Positions 21,342-32,459 of a stretch of 64,000 bases of DNA are shown in pieces. This DNA comes from Ectocarpus siliculosus (lineage: Eukaryota; Sar; Phaeophyceae; Ectocarpales; Ectocarpaceae): the NCBI GenBank assembly GCA_000310025.1, contig FN649755.1, positions 3,820,507 to 3,884,506 of the forward strand. The letters are read 5' to 3'. The translations under genes and the position numbers were made by a program. Each line of letters starts with the position of its first letter. Position 1 is the stretch's first letter. A model generated the notes under the pieces. The model saw only the letters and a list, made by a program, of their open reading frames with translations, was not told where the DNA came from and did not search any database.

Positions 21342-21680
21342 ATGATACGTCAACATTTTAGCCAAATGAGGGATCGTGCACCAAGGTTACCGGCACCCAG
21401 TCTAGACAGCCATCGCGGTGATGCTAATAACCAAATCTGCCTTGGAGTGCAAGACATTGACTCGCAATCATTCGACTTCCCCTCGGCACGTTTTGAGCTA
21501 AAACACACGGATTTGGATGATCCACAGGATATCACATGTTCTCACTGCAATGCTCAACTTTGGAAAGAAGAAAAGGGATTAAATTGTTGTAACAAAGACA
21601 AGTCGTGTATCCATTCTCTCCAATCTATCCCCCACCATCTTATGGCGCTGTTTGAAACTACTAAATTCATTAACTTCTGA
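21342..21680 (+). pseudogene. Helitron Rep/helicase N-terminal fragment
   Basis: A 112-residue frame. Residues about 66-110 read CSHCNAQLWKEEK, NCCNKDKSC and IPHHLMALFETTKFIN. This is the C-x2-C-x-A-x-x-x-x-E-E...C-C block with P-x-x-L that precedes the Helitron-like N domain. The frame ends just where family members continue into the conserved F-x-x-x-I-R-x-Y-N. Rep tyrosines and helicase motifs are absent, so this is a fragment. Confidence 0.7.
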
Positions 21681-21684
21681 CTAT

Positions 21685-21722
21685 CTTCCACCAATTATTC
21701 CATGAAACGGTGTGATATCACG
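21685..21722 (-). repeat. Inverted repeat arm (partner 17559-17596)
   Basis: Reverse complement of the left arm with one mismatch; immediately follows the Helitron fragment. Confidence 0.75.
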
Positions 21723-22970
21723 ATACAACGGGCTTTTCGGATCTACTGCATTAGGCGCAGGCTGAATTCAAAAAAAGACATGGACTGAACTGCCAGCCCC
21801 TTCAATGCTCACCTTGCATGGACGTGCTTACCACGGCATATTCGACCTCCAACAACATTATGAGAACTATTCCGTGTCGAAGAAATCATCGCAGCTAAAC
21901 GATTCTTTGATGCTCAGATAAACATCCACTTTATTAATGCCTCCACATTACCTCCTCCCCAACAACCTCTTTCTTCTGCTCTAAATTTACATTTTACGGT
22001 TATGACACGTACACGCCCTTACATCCATCTCCCTAATAATTGCATTCTGCCGCCAGCGCAGGCACCCTACCGCCTGCACCATCACCGACATCATCACGGC
22101 CATCACCGTCACGCTTCAACATTAAGAAGCTGGAGACCTGCGTACAAGGCTGCAAACGAAACCATACCTTCCGCAGTGGTAATCGGCAATAACCACCAGG
22201 CAGGGCCGTAAGGGGCAACGATGACCCGCGGCGGGAGGCATCAACTCTTTCACCGTCAACTAGCGGCAACGCCGTCAAACCACTGCGTGCGGTGTTTGTT
22301 CTTACTTTGTCTGAATGTTGTAGGTGTTCGGCTCCTTTCACATTGTGAGGGATACCGCATATTATCGGCGTCAATAGAGGGGGACATTAGAGAAGGGCGC
22401 GACATTAGACTGGAGAAGTTAGAATATGACCATTTGAGCGGGACGACACCGAAAAAGTTAGAATAATAGCTCCAGTACATTAGAAGGGGATATTAGAGAA
22501 AGGCGCGACACTGAAGAAGTTTGAATATGAGAGTTAGGCGGCAACACGCCAGTACCATCAACTACCGGCAATACCGTCGAACAGTTGCAGTGTTCGTTCT
22601 TTCTTTGGCCCCTTTGGGGAGGATATTGGCCACAGCAAAGCCACTTAGAGAACGTTGCCTGAGAGTGTTACTACGTTCTTACCGGCGCAAGAATAGGGAG
22701 GCGACCATAGCTTCCATCTCCTTTTCGTCCGCACCGGGCGAAGCTAGACAAAAAATCACGTACACGCGACTCTTTTGGCTTAATGTTACACCGGGAACGG
22801 CACATTTCTCGAATACAACGCGAACATTTTCACACCGTTCATTCGGTCACCCTGCGGCTTCATGCCCTTGGTATGCTGTGCACAGCCTTCACACCTTCCC
22901 TTTAAGCCTACTACTGAGGACGAGGGCGCCTCTGCGCCCTAAGTCCGGAGCCCTTGTATATATAACATGA
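21723..22970. other. No recognisable gene; short degenerate repeats
   Basis: At 22380-22520, ATTAGAgAAGGGCGCGACA and GAAGTTxGAATATGA units recur twice. Frame 22521-22970 has no family signature. Confidence 0.35.
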
Positions 22971-22974
22971 TTTG

Positions 22975-23150
22975 ATGATTGAATACAGTGAAACGAGCGC
23001 GGGAATACGGTGATCTGATGAATGAAGGAATACAGTGAATCTGCTCAGGGAATATCGTGTTTAGCGTATCTGATCAACAAACTCAGTGTATGTGATCCGG
23101 GAATACGGTGTATGTGTCCAGGAAATACAGTATATACTACATACAGAGCA
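22975..23150 (+). repeat. Satellite B, right array
   Basis: Units of the GGGAATACAGTG type in one orientation only, adjoining satellite A, as in the left arm but inverted. Confidence 0.8.
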
Positions 23151-23384
23151 CTGCACCGTCCGAACACGGCGCCAAGAGGTGTCCGTGAGCAGGGATGAGT
23201 ACCGACAATGGTGTGGGATGGCCGTTGTTGACGGGGAGTGTCGTTAGATGAGGGGGAGTGCCCCAACCCACCATGGGGGGGGCGTTATGGGGGTACCCGT
23301 TCGTAGGGGGGGTGGGAAGGAGTGCCCGTTAGCCCGGAGGGGAGCCCGGTTGAGAAAATTTCCCGTGTGCCGGGGGTGCCCCTA

Positions 23385-24692
23385 TCCTGCCACAGTCTTT
23401 GTAAGATGATCAGCGCCCGGTAGATAGAGTTTGGCCTGGTGGAGCAGTTAAGCCGCTGAGCCCCCGTGGGTTGGCGTTTCTCCGTACCCACTGATCCGAT
23501 TGTGGTGCCCGATCGCTTGTATGATAGTTGTGGGCCGGGCCAACACAACGAAAGGCTTCGTAGGATGATCAGCTCCCGGTATGTAGAGTTTGGCCTGGTG
23601 GAGTTAACCTCATCTGCTCCACCGGCCCTTGAGTCTCTGAACCCCCTCGGGTGGGCGTTTCTCTGCACCCACTGGTCTGATCGGGGTGTGCGGGGGCTTA
23701 AATGATAGCTGCGAGCCGGTCCGACACAATGCTAGCCTTAGTAGGGCAACGAGCGCCCGGTAGACAGAGTTTGGCCTGGTGGAGCAGGTAAGCTTACCTG
23801 CTGCACCGGTCCTTGAGTCCCTGAGCCCCCGTGGGTAGATTCTCTGCCCCCACTGGTCTGATCGGGGTGCCCGATGGCGTGTATGATTGCTGTGAGCCGG
23901 GCCAACACAATGAAAGTCTTCGTAAGACAAACAGAGTCCGATGGATAGAGTTTGGCCAGGTGGAGCAGTTAAGCTCATCTGCTCCACCGGCAATTGAGTC
24001 CCTTAACTCCCACGAGTGGGCGTTTCTCTGCACCCACTGGTCCGATCAGGGTGACTGGTGACTTGAATGATATCTGTGAGCTGGACTGACACAATGCGAG
24101 CCTTAGTAGGGCAAACAGCGCCCGGTAGATAGAGTTTGGCCCGGTGGAGCAGATAGGCATATCTGCTCCACCAGCCGTTGAGTCCCTGAGCCCCCGTGGG
24201 TGGGCGTTTCTCTGCCCCCACTGGTCTGATCGGGGTGTCCGGTGGCTTGAATGATACCTGCGAGCCGGGCCGACACAATACAAGCCATAGTAGCGCAAGC
24301 AGCACCTAGAGTTTGGCCTTGGGTGGAGCAGCTAAGCTTCTCTGCTCCACCGCCTCTTCAGCCACTGAGACCCCGTGGGTGGACGTTTCTCTGCACCCAC
24401 TGGTCTGATCGGCGTGTCCGATGGCTTGAATGATAGCTGTGAGCCGTGCCGACACAATGCAAGTCTTGGTCGGGCACACGGCACCCTTTTCATAGAGTTT
24501 GGCCTGGTGGAGCAGTCAAGCTTATCTTCTCCACCGGCCGTTGAGCCACTGAGCCCCCGCGTGTGGGCGTTTCTCTACACCCACTGGTCCGACTGGGGTT
24601 GAGGATGGCTTGAATGACAACTGTGAGCCGTGCCAACACGATGCGGGTCAAGCTCGGCGTAGGTTAGCTATGCGACGGGAGGTATAGCGGGA
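23385..24692 (-). repeat. Satellite A, right array (about 7 units of ~180 bp, inverted)
   Basis: Reverse-complement relatives of 13200-13940. Unit marks (GATAGCTGTGAGCC types) occur at about 23512, 23700, 23878, 24054, 24242, 24423 and 24605. It ends in GGTTAGCTATGCGACGGG, mirroring the left outer edge. Confidence 0.9.
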
Positions 24693-24873
24693 CAATTGCA
24701 TTTTACTCTCAACCAGATGCTGCGGAACCCCCTCTGTTGACCATATCTGTGGGGGAAGATATCGCATGGGAGTGTCTGACAGCTTGGAAGAACGGTATGA
24801 ACTGTGCAGACACGACGCAAAAGAGTTTGAGGTCAAAATTGGAGCGGTGGGAACGGAGGTTCGAGGCGATTAC

Positions 24874-25131
24874 TGTTCGAGAGTCTGCGAACATTGGTGT
24901 TGGATACACGTGCTGTATGATTTTGGTGTCACGCAGATTGGTAAGATTGCCGTTTGGTAGGGGGCACCGTGATGTGTCACGGGGCCCCTCCTTGCTGTTG
25001 GAGCGTTGGAGCTGCTCTGTGTGGAGCACTCCCTTTTTCGTCCGTGTGAAGGACGGTTGCCTACCTCTCGTGAAGTTAATTCATCACCGAAACAGTCTCA
25101 CTCGATAAATAAGTGGCGTAGGCCGCAAACA
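24874..25131 (+). repeat. 5' LTR of the 24.9-31.5 kb copia element
   Basis: 258 bp, followed directly by the palindrome CTCTAGAG (25132-25139) where a primer-binding site is expected. Confidence 0.93.
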
Positions 25132-25168
25132 CTCTAGAGTTTTGCCCCTCGAGGGAAGCCACATCGGG

Positions 25169-27049
25169 ATGAGCTCTACCGGAGACGAGGTGCCCACTGC
25201 TGCGAGCGGAGAACAGATCCGCCCGCCGGTGGAGGAGGGCCGCGATGCAGAGCTTGCAAGTCTGCAACTGCAGATTTCGCAATCAGCGGCCCTGGTGGAG
25301 GAGTCGGTGAAGAAGAAGGAGCCTGGCAGCGTCGTGGCGGATGCAGCCAGTAGTGGCGGCTGGGTTGCCGCCACCGGAGGCCAAGATCAGCCCCTGCAGC
25401 CGCACGGCGGAGGCGGGGCATTTCTCCAGCAGCAAGCGAGAGATGGTGGGCAAGGACCACGGCAGCTGCTGGAAGGCGGCTGGGCCAGCAGATCGGGAGC
25501 GAACCCTGCGAGACCAGCCGGAGTGAGCCCGGGCATAGGACCGGACTACGGGGAAGCGAGGGGGTTAAACCCCCCAGGTGAGATACCCGTGATTCGAGGA
25601 AATGGAGAATACCTCGACGGCTACAGCAGTAGCCACCAGAAAAGAGTGACGGTCAATGCCCCGCTTCTAGACGGAAAAAGCCGTAGCCACGGATTTGATT
25701 CGTGGCGAAAATCGTTCATCCAAGCTGCGAAGACCATCGACTTGGACGGGCAGTTTATAGGGGATGCAGAGAGCAGTATCCCCGTGGGCGACCCAAACTT
25801 GCCGACCTCCGAACTGCTCCGTAGGGGGCACACGAGAGCAGAAGTCCAACGAGGGCTTCAGGCGTTTCACTTTATCACTACTGCAGTGGTAAAAGAAGCT
25901 GACAAAGCAATCATCAGTAACTGTACGTCAGCGAAAGAGGTCCTCGCGGAACTGGAAAAGGTCTACGATCCAGAGTCACAGGGGTCAAAACAGGCCTTGA
26001 TGCGGAAGATGTTCGACTTTGCAATCCCCACACACAGCAACAGCAACCCCATCGAGCACCTCTACTCACTCGAGCTGCTGTATGCCCGCCTGCGCGAAAA
26101 GGGGCTCAATGCTGAACAACCCTTCGTTCTCGCCCACTTCGTTGGTTCCCTCCCACCCGAGTACCAACAAGCGAAGTTCCTGTTGGAGACAGCGACGTCG
26201 CTGGATAGAGCCGAGATCGTCAGGTCCGTGAGCACGGTGCACGCGAGCCTCCCGGAGGGGAGGAAGGCTGTGAAGGGTCAGCGTAGGGCGGAGCATGCTC
26301 TCCTCGCGAGCGATGGTAGCGGCGGCGGAGGAGCGCCGGGCCCCGGCAACAGCGGCCGCCGCAAGGGCGGCGGCGGCGGCGGCGGCGGCAACCAGAAGGG
26401 GAGAGGGGGTGGCGCGAAGGCTGGTGGCGGTGGCCGAGGCGGCGACGACGATGCGGGTAGCATGCGCGGTCGTTGTTTCCGGTGCGGCAAGAAAGGCCAC
26501 CAGGTGGCCAACTGCCCCGAGAGCAAGCCCGTGCGATGTGAAACATGCAAGGGCTACGGGCACGACAAGAGCAAGTGCCCGACCGAGGAGGCAGTGCTTG
26601 TCGTGGAAGTACCGGCGGGGGGGGCGTCTGCGGACGCCACAGCACTGGACGTGGCAGAAGAGGCGCTGGTGGTCGGTGACGTCTCAGGCGAGTGTCACAG
26701 AGTCGTTGGTCGAGGGCGTGTAGAGCAGGCCAGGCGGGGGAGGTATGTTGCCGATACCGGCCCTACCACCCACATGTTCGCGAACTCAGATGGGTTCGTT
26801 CGTTACGAAGAGTGTGATCGACGTGTGCGCGTCGCCGCAGGAGAAACCTTCCCTATTGTAGGGTATGGCGACGTGACGGTAACCCTTAGCTCGCGCGACG
26901 GTACAACCGACCTGTTGTTGAAACGGGTTGCACACGTTCCCCGACTAGATTACAACCTAGTATTTCTCACTTCCCTCGTGGAGGAGGGGTTCGAAACCAA
27001 AACCCTCAATAAGCACGAGTTGGAATTGGAGAGGGGGGGGGGGGGGGGG
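25169..27049 (+). CDS. Copia Gag-protease
   Basis: ATG 25169 (MSSTGDEVPTAAS) fits better than the upstream non-ATG opening at 25142. After a low-complexity N-terminus, a UBN2-type gag core spans about residues 190-360 (FDSWRKSFIQAAKTIDLDG through HLYSLELLYARLREKGLNAE). A Gly/Arg-rich linker leads to two CCHC knuckles, CFRCGKKGHQVANC (about residue 434) and CETCKGYGHDKSKC (about 456), which package RNA. The aspartic protease motif YVADTGPTTHMF is near residue 525. The frame ends in a long G-run where a later insertion sits; without it Gag-Pol continues in frame. Confidence 0.88.
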
Positions 27050-27533
27050 TGTACTCATAGTCGTGCATGCCGTAGTCGTTTGACCATTGACCTCGCATCC
27101 CTACAAAGCCGGGACGGAGCACGCCGGATTCTCACCGGACCAGGCTCTCACATCACCAAGCGCGAAGCGCCGTGAGGTATTTGGCGAGACGCATGAAGGG
27201 TGAGCTGCATCCTGCTAAGGGTGTTCGGCATCTTGTGCTTACTTCCTTGCGTACGGATGACAGCTACGTATGACTTAGTTTATTTTCTGGTGCTTTCACT
27301 CCAGAGACAGTTGTAAGCACTGTGTAACTACCTCGAGGAAGCTTGACCATTTTAACACAACGTGGTGCGATCATCCCCCGTTGCGCGGAGAGAGGGTTCT
27401 CGACCCCGCACAACATGATCTACACGACCACCATTATGGTTACCGCCAAAAAAAAAAAAACCGAGGTAAGAAAAAAAAAACGGTAACCTGGTTGCCGAGT
27501 TCACGAAGTGAATTGGCTTGTTTTACAACGTCG
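27050..27533. mobile_element. 484-bp insertion inside pol, flanked by a duplicated TTGGAGAGGGGG target
   Basis: TTGGAGA plus a G-run occurs at 27026-27049 and again at 27534-27552. Both copies encode L-E-R-G-G-G in the same frame, and joining across the insert restores the copia reading frame into ESVYFPRCGHLY. The insert has two A-runs (27449-27480) inside GGTTACCG/CGGTAACC arms and a GGTTCTCGACCCC box resembling a tRNA T-arm. A target duplication this long suggests LINE-type retroposition, but G-run slippage blurs its length. Confidence 0.6.
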
Positions 27534-28776
27534 TTGGAGAGGGGGGGGGGGGAGTCGGTGTACTTCCCCCGATGCGGTCACCTGTACGTTCAGAACGGTT
27601 TCCGCAAACACTCCGAACAAGCCTATGCCGCAATTGCTCCTGGTAGCTCGAAAGCGCCCAACACCCCCGTTGACATCAACGACTTCCACTGCGCGCACGG
27701 CCACTCCCACGAGGTGCTGCTGAGGACCACGGCGAAGCAGCAGGGAACGACGCTGGTGGGCGAGCTCCGGGAGTGCCTGGGGTGCTCGACGGCGAAGGGG
27801 CTTTCCAAGCCCATCCCCAACAAGACGTCGACCCGAGCAGTTAAGAAACTGCAGCGAGGTTTCGTGGATTTGAGTGGAAAAGCTAGGGTGCAGAGCTTGG
27901 GGGGGAAGTGGTACACTCTCATTGTCAAGGATGATTACACAAGGTGGAACCGTGTCTATTTCCTGAAGCACAAATCAGACGCCGCTGAGGCATTCGAGAG
28001 GAATCTTGCAGAAAACCGGGCAGACGGTGCCCCGTCCGATGTCATGGTCGTGAGATCCGACAATGGAGGAGAGTTTTTGAGGGAGAGTTCGGCAAGGTGT
28101 GCCGGAAGTACTGCATCAAACAGGAGTTCACCCCCGCACACAGCCGAGAATACAACGGTGTAGCTGAGAGAGCACTGGGTCTGATCAAGGATGCAGCACT
28201 AGCCGCCCGTATCCAAGCGCCAACTCTTTACCCCGGAGCACCGAACTACCCCTCCCTTTGGGCCGAGGCCATAGCTTGGGCATGCAACGCCCTGAACTGC
28301 ACCTCCACCACATCCAACCCAGAGAAGAAATCGCCGTACGAGATGTGGCACGGCACCCTCCCCCGCCGGGGGCGACGTACCCGTTCCTCAAACCTGCCGT
28401 ATACAAGGTCAAGCGCACACACAAGTCCGAGCCGAAAGCCCAAAAGTGTTTTTACCTCGGCCCGGGAATCAACACCAACCGTGATTGCGTGCGCATCCTA
28501 AACGAAAAACGCCAAGCGATAACAACTCGCAACTTCACCTTGGCAATCCGTACCCGCCGCCCTCACCGCCCTGCCCCAGTCGCTGCCTCCCATCGCAGAG
28601 GAGGAAGAGGAATTCGCGACTGAGGAGGACGAGGTTGGGGAGGGCGCGTCGAGCCAAGGTGGAGGGAGGGCGGAGGGAGAACCTGTGGATGGAGGACCAG
28701 GCTTCAACCTTGGCACGACGGCAGCCCCGGGGCCCGCGGGGCCGCCCGCGCGCGCAGCGCCGGCGGCGCAGCCGGC
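27534..28776 (+). pseudogene. Copia integrase, frameshifted
   Basis: GAG-pre-integrase HHCC elements are in DFHCAHGHSHEVLL and CLGCSTAKG. The catalytic core shows the first Asp in GFVDLSGK, the second in VVRSDNGGEF and Glu in GVAERALGLIKDAA. A 2-nt gain in a T-run near 28076 forces a frame change between the second Asp and the Glu. One missing C near 28370 forces another before TYPFLKPAVYKVKRTH. A third shift precedes the acidic, Gly-rich linker that ends in the assembly gap. Inactive as sequenced. Confidence 0.85.
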
Positions 28777-29372
28777 NNNNNNNNNNNNNNNNNNNNNNNN
28801 NNNNNNNNNNNNNNNNNNNNNNNNNNNNNNNNNNNNNNNNNNNNNNNNNNNNNNNNNNNNNNNNNNNNNNNNNNNNNNNNNNNNNNNNNNNNNNNNNNNN
28901 NNNNNNNNNNNNNNNNNNNNNNNNNNNNNNNNNNNNNNNNNNNNNNNNNNNNNNNNNNNNNNNNNNNNNNNNNNNNNNNNNNNNNNNNNNNNNNNNNNNN
29001 NNNNNNNNNNNNNNNNNNNNNNNNNNNNNNNNNNNNNNNNNNNNNNNNNNNNNNNNNNNNNNNNNNNNNNNNNNNNNNNNNNNNNNNNNNNNNNNNNNNN
29101 NNNNNNNNNNNNNNNNNNNNNNNNNNNNNNNNNNNNNNNNNNNNNNNNNNNNNNNNNNNNNNNNNNNNNNNNNNNNNNNNNNNNNNNNNNNNNNNNNNNN
29201 NNNNNNNNNNNNNNNNNNNNNNNNNNNNNNNNNNNNNNNNNNNNNNNNNNNNNNNNNNNNNNNNNNNNNNNNNNNNNNNNNNNNNNNNNNNNNNNNNNNN
29301 NNNNNNNNNNNNNNNNNNNNNNNNNNNNNNNNNNNNNNNNNNNNNNNNNNNNNNNNNNNNNNNNNNNNNNNN
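28777..29372. other. Assembly gap (596 N)
   Basis: Unknown sequence between integrase linker and reverse transcriptase of the copia element; flanked by GC-rich linker code. Confidence 1.
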
Positions 29373-31000
29373 ACTCTCCAGACGCCTTCGAGACGGCTCT
29401 GGCGTCCAACGAGCTAAGTGAATCCCCCATAGGCAAGCGTCCGAGTGATGTAGAACCCCCCCCCATGACCGTAGCCGGTGTTGCCAAGTGTGTGTACAGA
29501 GAGGGATGGGAACAGGCCATGAGGGAAGAATTTGAAGGGCACTTGGGCACGGGGACGTTTTCATTCGTAGACGGCACGCCAGAGGGGCGCAGGCCTGTGA
29601 GCTCAAAGTGGTGTTTTAGTTGGAAGACCAACAAGGAAGGGAAGATAGACAAGTTCAAAGCGCGTCTGGTTGCTAGGGGGTTTTCGCAAATCCCGAACGT
29701 CGATTATTTCCATTCGTCTTCCCCTTGCCCCTCATCTGCATCCATTAAGCTGATGCTTGCGGTAGCAAACGAGAAGGGCATGAACCTCAATCACTGGGAT
29801 GTGAAACAGGCGTACACACACGCCACGCTAGACGAGGAGGTTTTCCTGAAGATCCCCGCTGGGTGCGGGGACAAATCGCATAAAATTGTTAAGGCTGAGC
29901 GTCCGATTTACGGTCTGAAGCAGAGCGGTAGGAAGTGGGGGTACCACGCTGCTGATACGCTAGTCGAGAACGGGTTCGAAAAGTGCAAAGCGGACCCGTG
30001 TGTTTTCTGCAAGATGGTAGACAAAGTCGTGGTGATGATTATCGTGATCTATGTTGATGACATTTTGGTGGCTGGGCCGGACGAGGATTGTGAGGAGTTG
30101 CTTGCTTCTCTCAACAAGAAATTTCCCACCAAAACCTTTGGAGAGTGTGAATGGTTTGACGGGTGTGCCATCGAGAGAGATGTAGAGGCTGGGACTCTTA
30201 GAATCTCCCAACCCGCGTACATTGACAGCATGGTGAAACGCTTTGATGTGCAATCGACCTCCCACATCCCCGCTACCCCCGGTGCCGACCTAGGACCGAA
30301 GCGAGAAGATGAGAAGGGAGGGGAGTGGCCGGTGAGGGAGGCCATCGGCAGCATGATGTGGGTGTCGACGTTCTCGCGTCCAGACGTATCGTTCGCCGTG
30401 CGTGCGGTAGCGCGCCACGCCCACGCCCCGGCGAAGAGGCACTGGGACGCGATACAGAAGATCCTCGGCTACCTAAAACAGACGAGGGACCTCGGCATCA
30501 CCTACCAACGGGGATCGGGGTTAGGGCTTGCCGTGTACGTAGACGCTAGCTACGCCGACACGGAGGATAGGCGTTCGGTGTCAGGGTTGGCAGCAACGGT
30601 TGGAGGTACCGCAGTCAGCCATGGTAGCAAGACACAGAGCATCGTGTCTTTGTCTTCGACGGAAGCCGAGTACATTGCTGCCGGGGAGGGCGTCAAGGAA
30701 GCGTTGTTTGTGCGTGCTGTGCTTTCGTTTGTTGCCCCAGAGACCAGCGGTAGCAGCATCCAGGTCCTTGAGGACAACCAGGGGGCCATAGCGTTGGTGC
30801 AGAACCCCCTCAGCTCAGGCCGCACGAAACACATCGACGTGAGGTTTCATTTTATCCGCGGATTGTTTAGGTCGGGGGATATTTCGGTCAAGTTCGTTCC
30901 GACAACGGAGCAACACGCGGACCTCCTCACCAAGGCCCTTAGCAGGGCCAGTCTGCAGTACCACCGGCGCAAGTTGATGAATTTGCCGGAGAAGCTGTAG
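29373..31000 (+). CDS. Copia reverse transcriptase-RNase H
   Basis: Uninterrupted from the gap to TAG 31000. RT shows SSKWCFSWKTNKEGKIDKFK, ARLVARGF, DVKQAYTHATL, YGLKQSGRKW and the catalytic IYVDDILVAG (bases about 30046-30075). RNase H shows VYVDASYADTEDRRSVSG, SLSSTEAEYIAA, EDNQGAIAL, KHIDVRFHFIRG and QHADLLTKAL. These parts are intact, in contrast with the broken integrase. The product copies the element RNA into cDNA in a cytoplasmic particle. Confidence 0.93.
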
Positions 31001-31221
31001 CTGTTTTTTAGAACTTGCATTGGATTTTCTGATAAGTGCGGCCGTTGTGATTCGCTGTGATAGCGACGGTTTTTTCTTTGTGGTGTTAGGGTTTCTTTCG
31101 AGGGGTTTTGCCCGGACGCCGGGTTTCCCCTCCACGTATTACCATGTTGGTATTTCTGATGTATCCAGGGGCGTTCTTGCCCCATTAATGGTTAGTCACT
31201 CGCGTGAAGAACCAGGGAGGG

Positions 31222-31479
31222 TGTTCGAGAGTCTGCGAACATAGGTGTTGGATACACGTGCTGTATGATTTTGGTGTCACGCAGATTGGTAAGATTGCCG
31301 TTTGGTAGGGGGCACCGTGATGTGTCACGGGGCCCCTCCTTGCTGTTGGAGCGTTGGAGCTGCTCTGTGTGGAGCACTCCCTTTTTCGTCCGTGTGAAGG
31401 ACGGTCGCCTACCTCTCGTGAAGTTAATACATCACCGAAACAGTCTCACTCGATAAATAAGTGGCGTAGGCCGCAAACA
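31222..31479 (+). repeat. 3' LTR of the 24.9-31.5 kb copia element
   Basis: 258-bp partner of the 5' LTR; ATTAC target duplication follows. Confidence 0.93.
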
Positions 31480-31484
31480 ATTAC

Positions 31485-31799
31485 TGCTTCCTGACATGCT
31501 GCGGAACCACCTTTTTCAGCATGTCTCTGCAGCCACCAGTCGGAATTTGCTTCTAGGTATCATTGCAGATAGCTGGAGTCCACACCTGCACGATGCAATT
31601 GGTTTGGGGTTGATTGGAGCTCTGTGGGTGGAGATCTGCCTGGTGGAGCAAATAAAAAGAAGTTACTCCACCGGTGGAGGAAATAGCATTGCCGTTGTTC
31701 ATTCGTTCATTAGGGATTGCTCACAGCGGTTCTTTGGGGGTGAAGATATGTTTGCATCCAATGTACACCGATTTTAGCATTTAGGATTTGTGACCCTAA
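31485..31799. other. No recognisable gene
   Basis: Pre-insertion flank of the copia element; CATGCTGCGGAACC resembles AGATGCTGCGGAACCC at 24717, on the other side of the element. Confidence 0.3.
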
Positions 31800-32235
31800 T
31801 GTGCACCGAGTCGCCGACAACTTGGAGTCCCGTGATACTGCTGTACACTCCACCGCAACCTATCTTCACACCACCTGGTTGTTGTCAACAACCTATGTTT
31901 CGACAATCATCCGCGTCTGCGACCCCTCGCCCCCACAACTCGAAGCCCCGCTTTCACCAGAAGAGCGACCCCGATTGGCCTCGCCCGGGGAGGGACTGCG
32001 AAGACCGCCTTAAGCCTGTAAAAAAGGAAGACAACGGAGGTTACCGTGCACCTTGCCGCAAGAAAAATGTGCACTACCGACGGTCGGTTGTCAATTTTCG
32101 TTCACACGGTTCTTCGTCTCACGAAGACCAACCCCAAGGTCAGCCTAACACCTGTTGGAGAGACTTCACCAGTTGGTGTTCCGATCGGGGAACCGGTCTC
32201 GACCAACGTGAGGTCCTCTCCCTTTTCTCACTGCC
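31800..32235 (+). pseudogene. Unknown zinc-binding-like gene family, diverged copy 3
   Basis: Reads KSDPDWPRPGRDCEDRLKPV then GGYRAPCRKKN, aligned with GDPTWPCPGPDCDDGG...KFAPCDR of the 19712 gene. The first Cys of that pattern is Arg here. A frame change follows, after which NPKVSLTPVGETSPVGVPIG aligns with the LCLAPMGGTPSLGIP block. Conservation of spacing across a diverged copy argues that the family once encoded a protein. Broken here. Confidence 0.5.
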
Positions 32236-32459
32236 AGCCCTAGCTCAAAGCAGAGACTCCACAATGTGCTTCTCTCACAAAAAATATCGTAGATAGTCTT
32301 CTCGCACAGAAAACAAGTGTCGTATAGTCTATGCTCCTTCGCCGCCAAAACCATCGACTCCACCGATCCCTCGACCCCCCCGCCCAAACATGAACGATGC
32401 ACGGCTCCTGCCACCATCGCATGTGGCATGCGCCTTACGTCACATAATGGAGTTTTTAT

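Larger units (their letters stand above)
24874..31479 (+). mobile_element. Ty1/copia LTR retrotransposon, near full length (6.6 kb)
   Basis: 258-bp LTRs at 24874-25131 and 31222-31479 (TGTTCGAGAG...CCGCAAACA) differ at three visible positions. The target duplication ATTAC lies at 24869-24873 and 31480-31484. Order is gag, protease, integrase, RT, RNase H, the copia order. A purine tract CAGGGAGGG touches the 3' LTR. Coding is broken by a 484-bp insertion and several 1-2-nt shifts, and by an assembly gap. Confidence 0.95.

Noticed and set aside
26220-26645. Arg/Pro-rich and Ala-rich ORFs on both strands
   Set aside because: Shadows of the Gly-rich linker of the copia Gag.
27381-27534. N-terminal part of the open frame beginning at 27381 as genuine integrase
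   Set aside because: It lies in the 484-bp insertion; homology to copia starts only after the second TTGGAGA(G)n.
28498-29658. Long ORFs containing runs of unknown residues
   Set aside because: They are created by the 596-N assembly gap.
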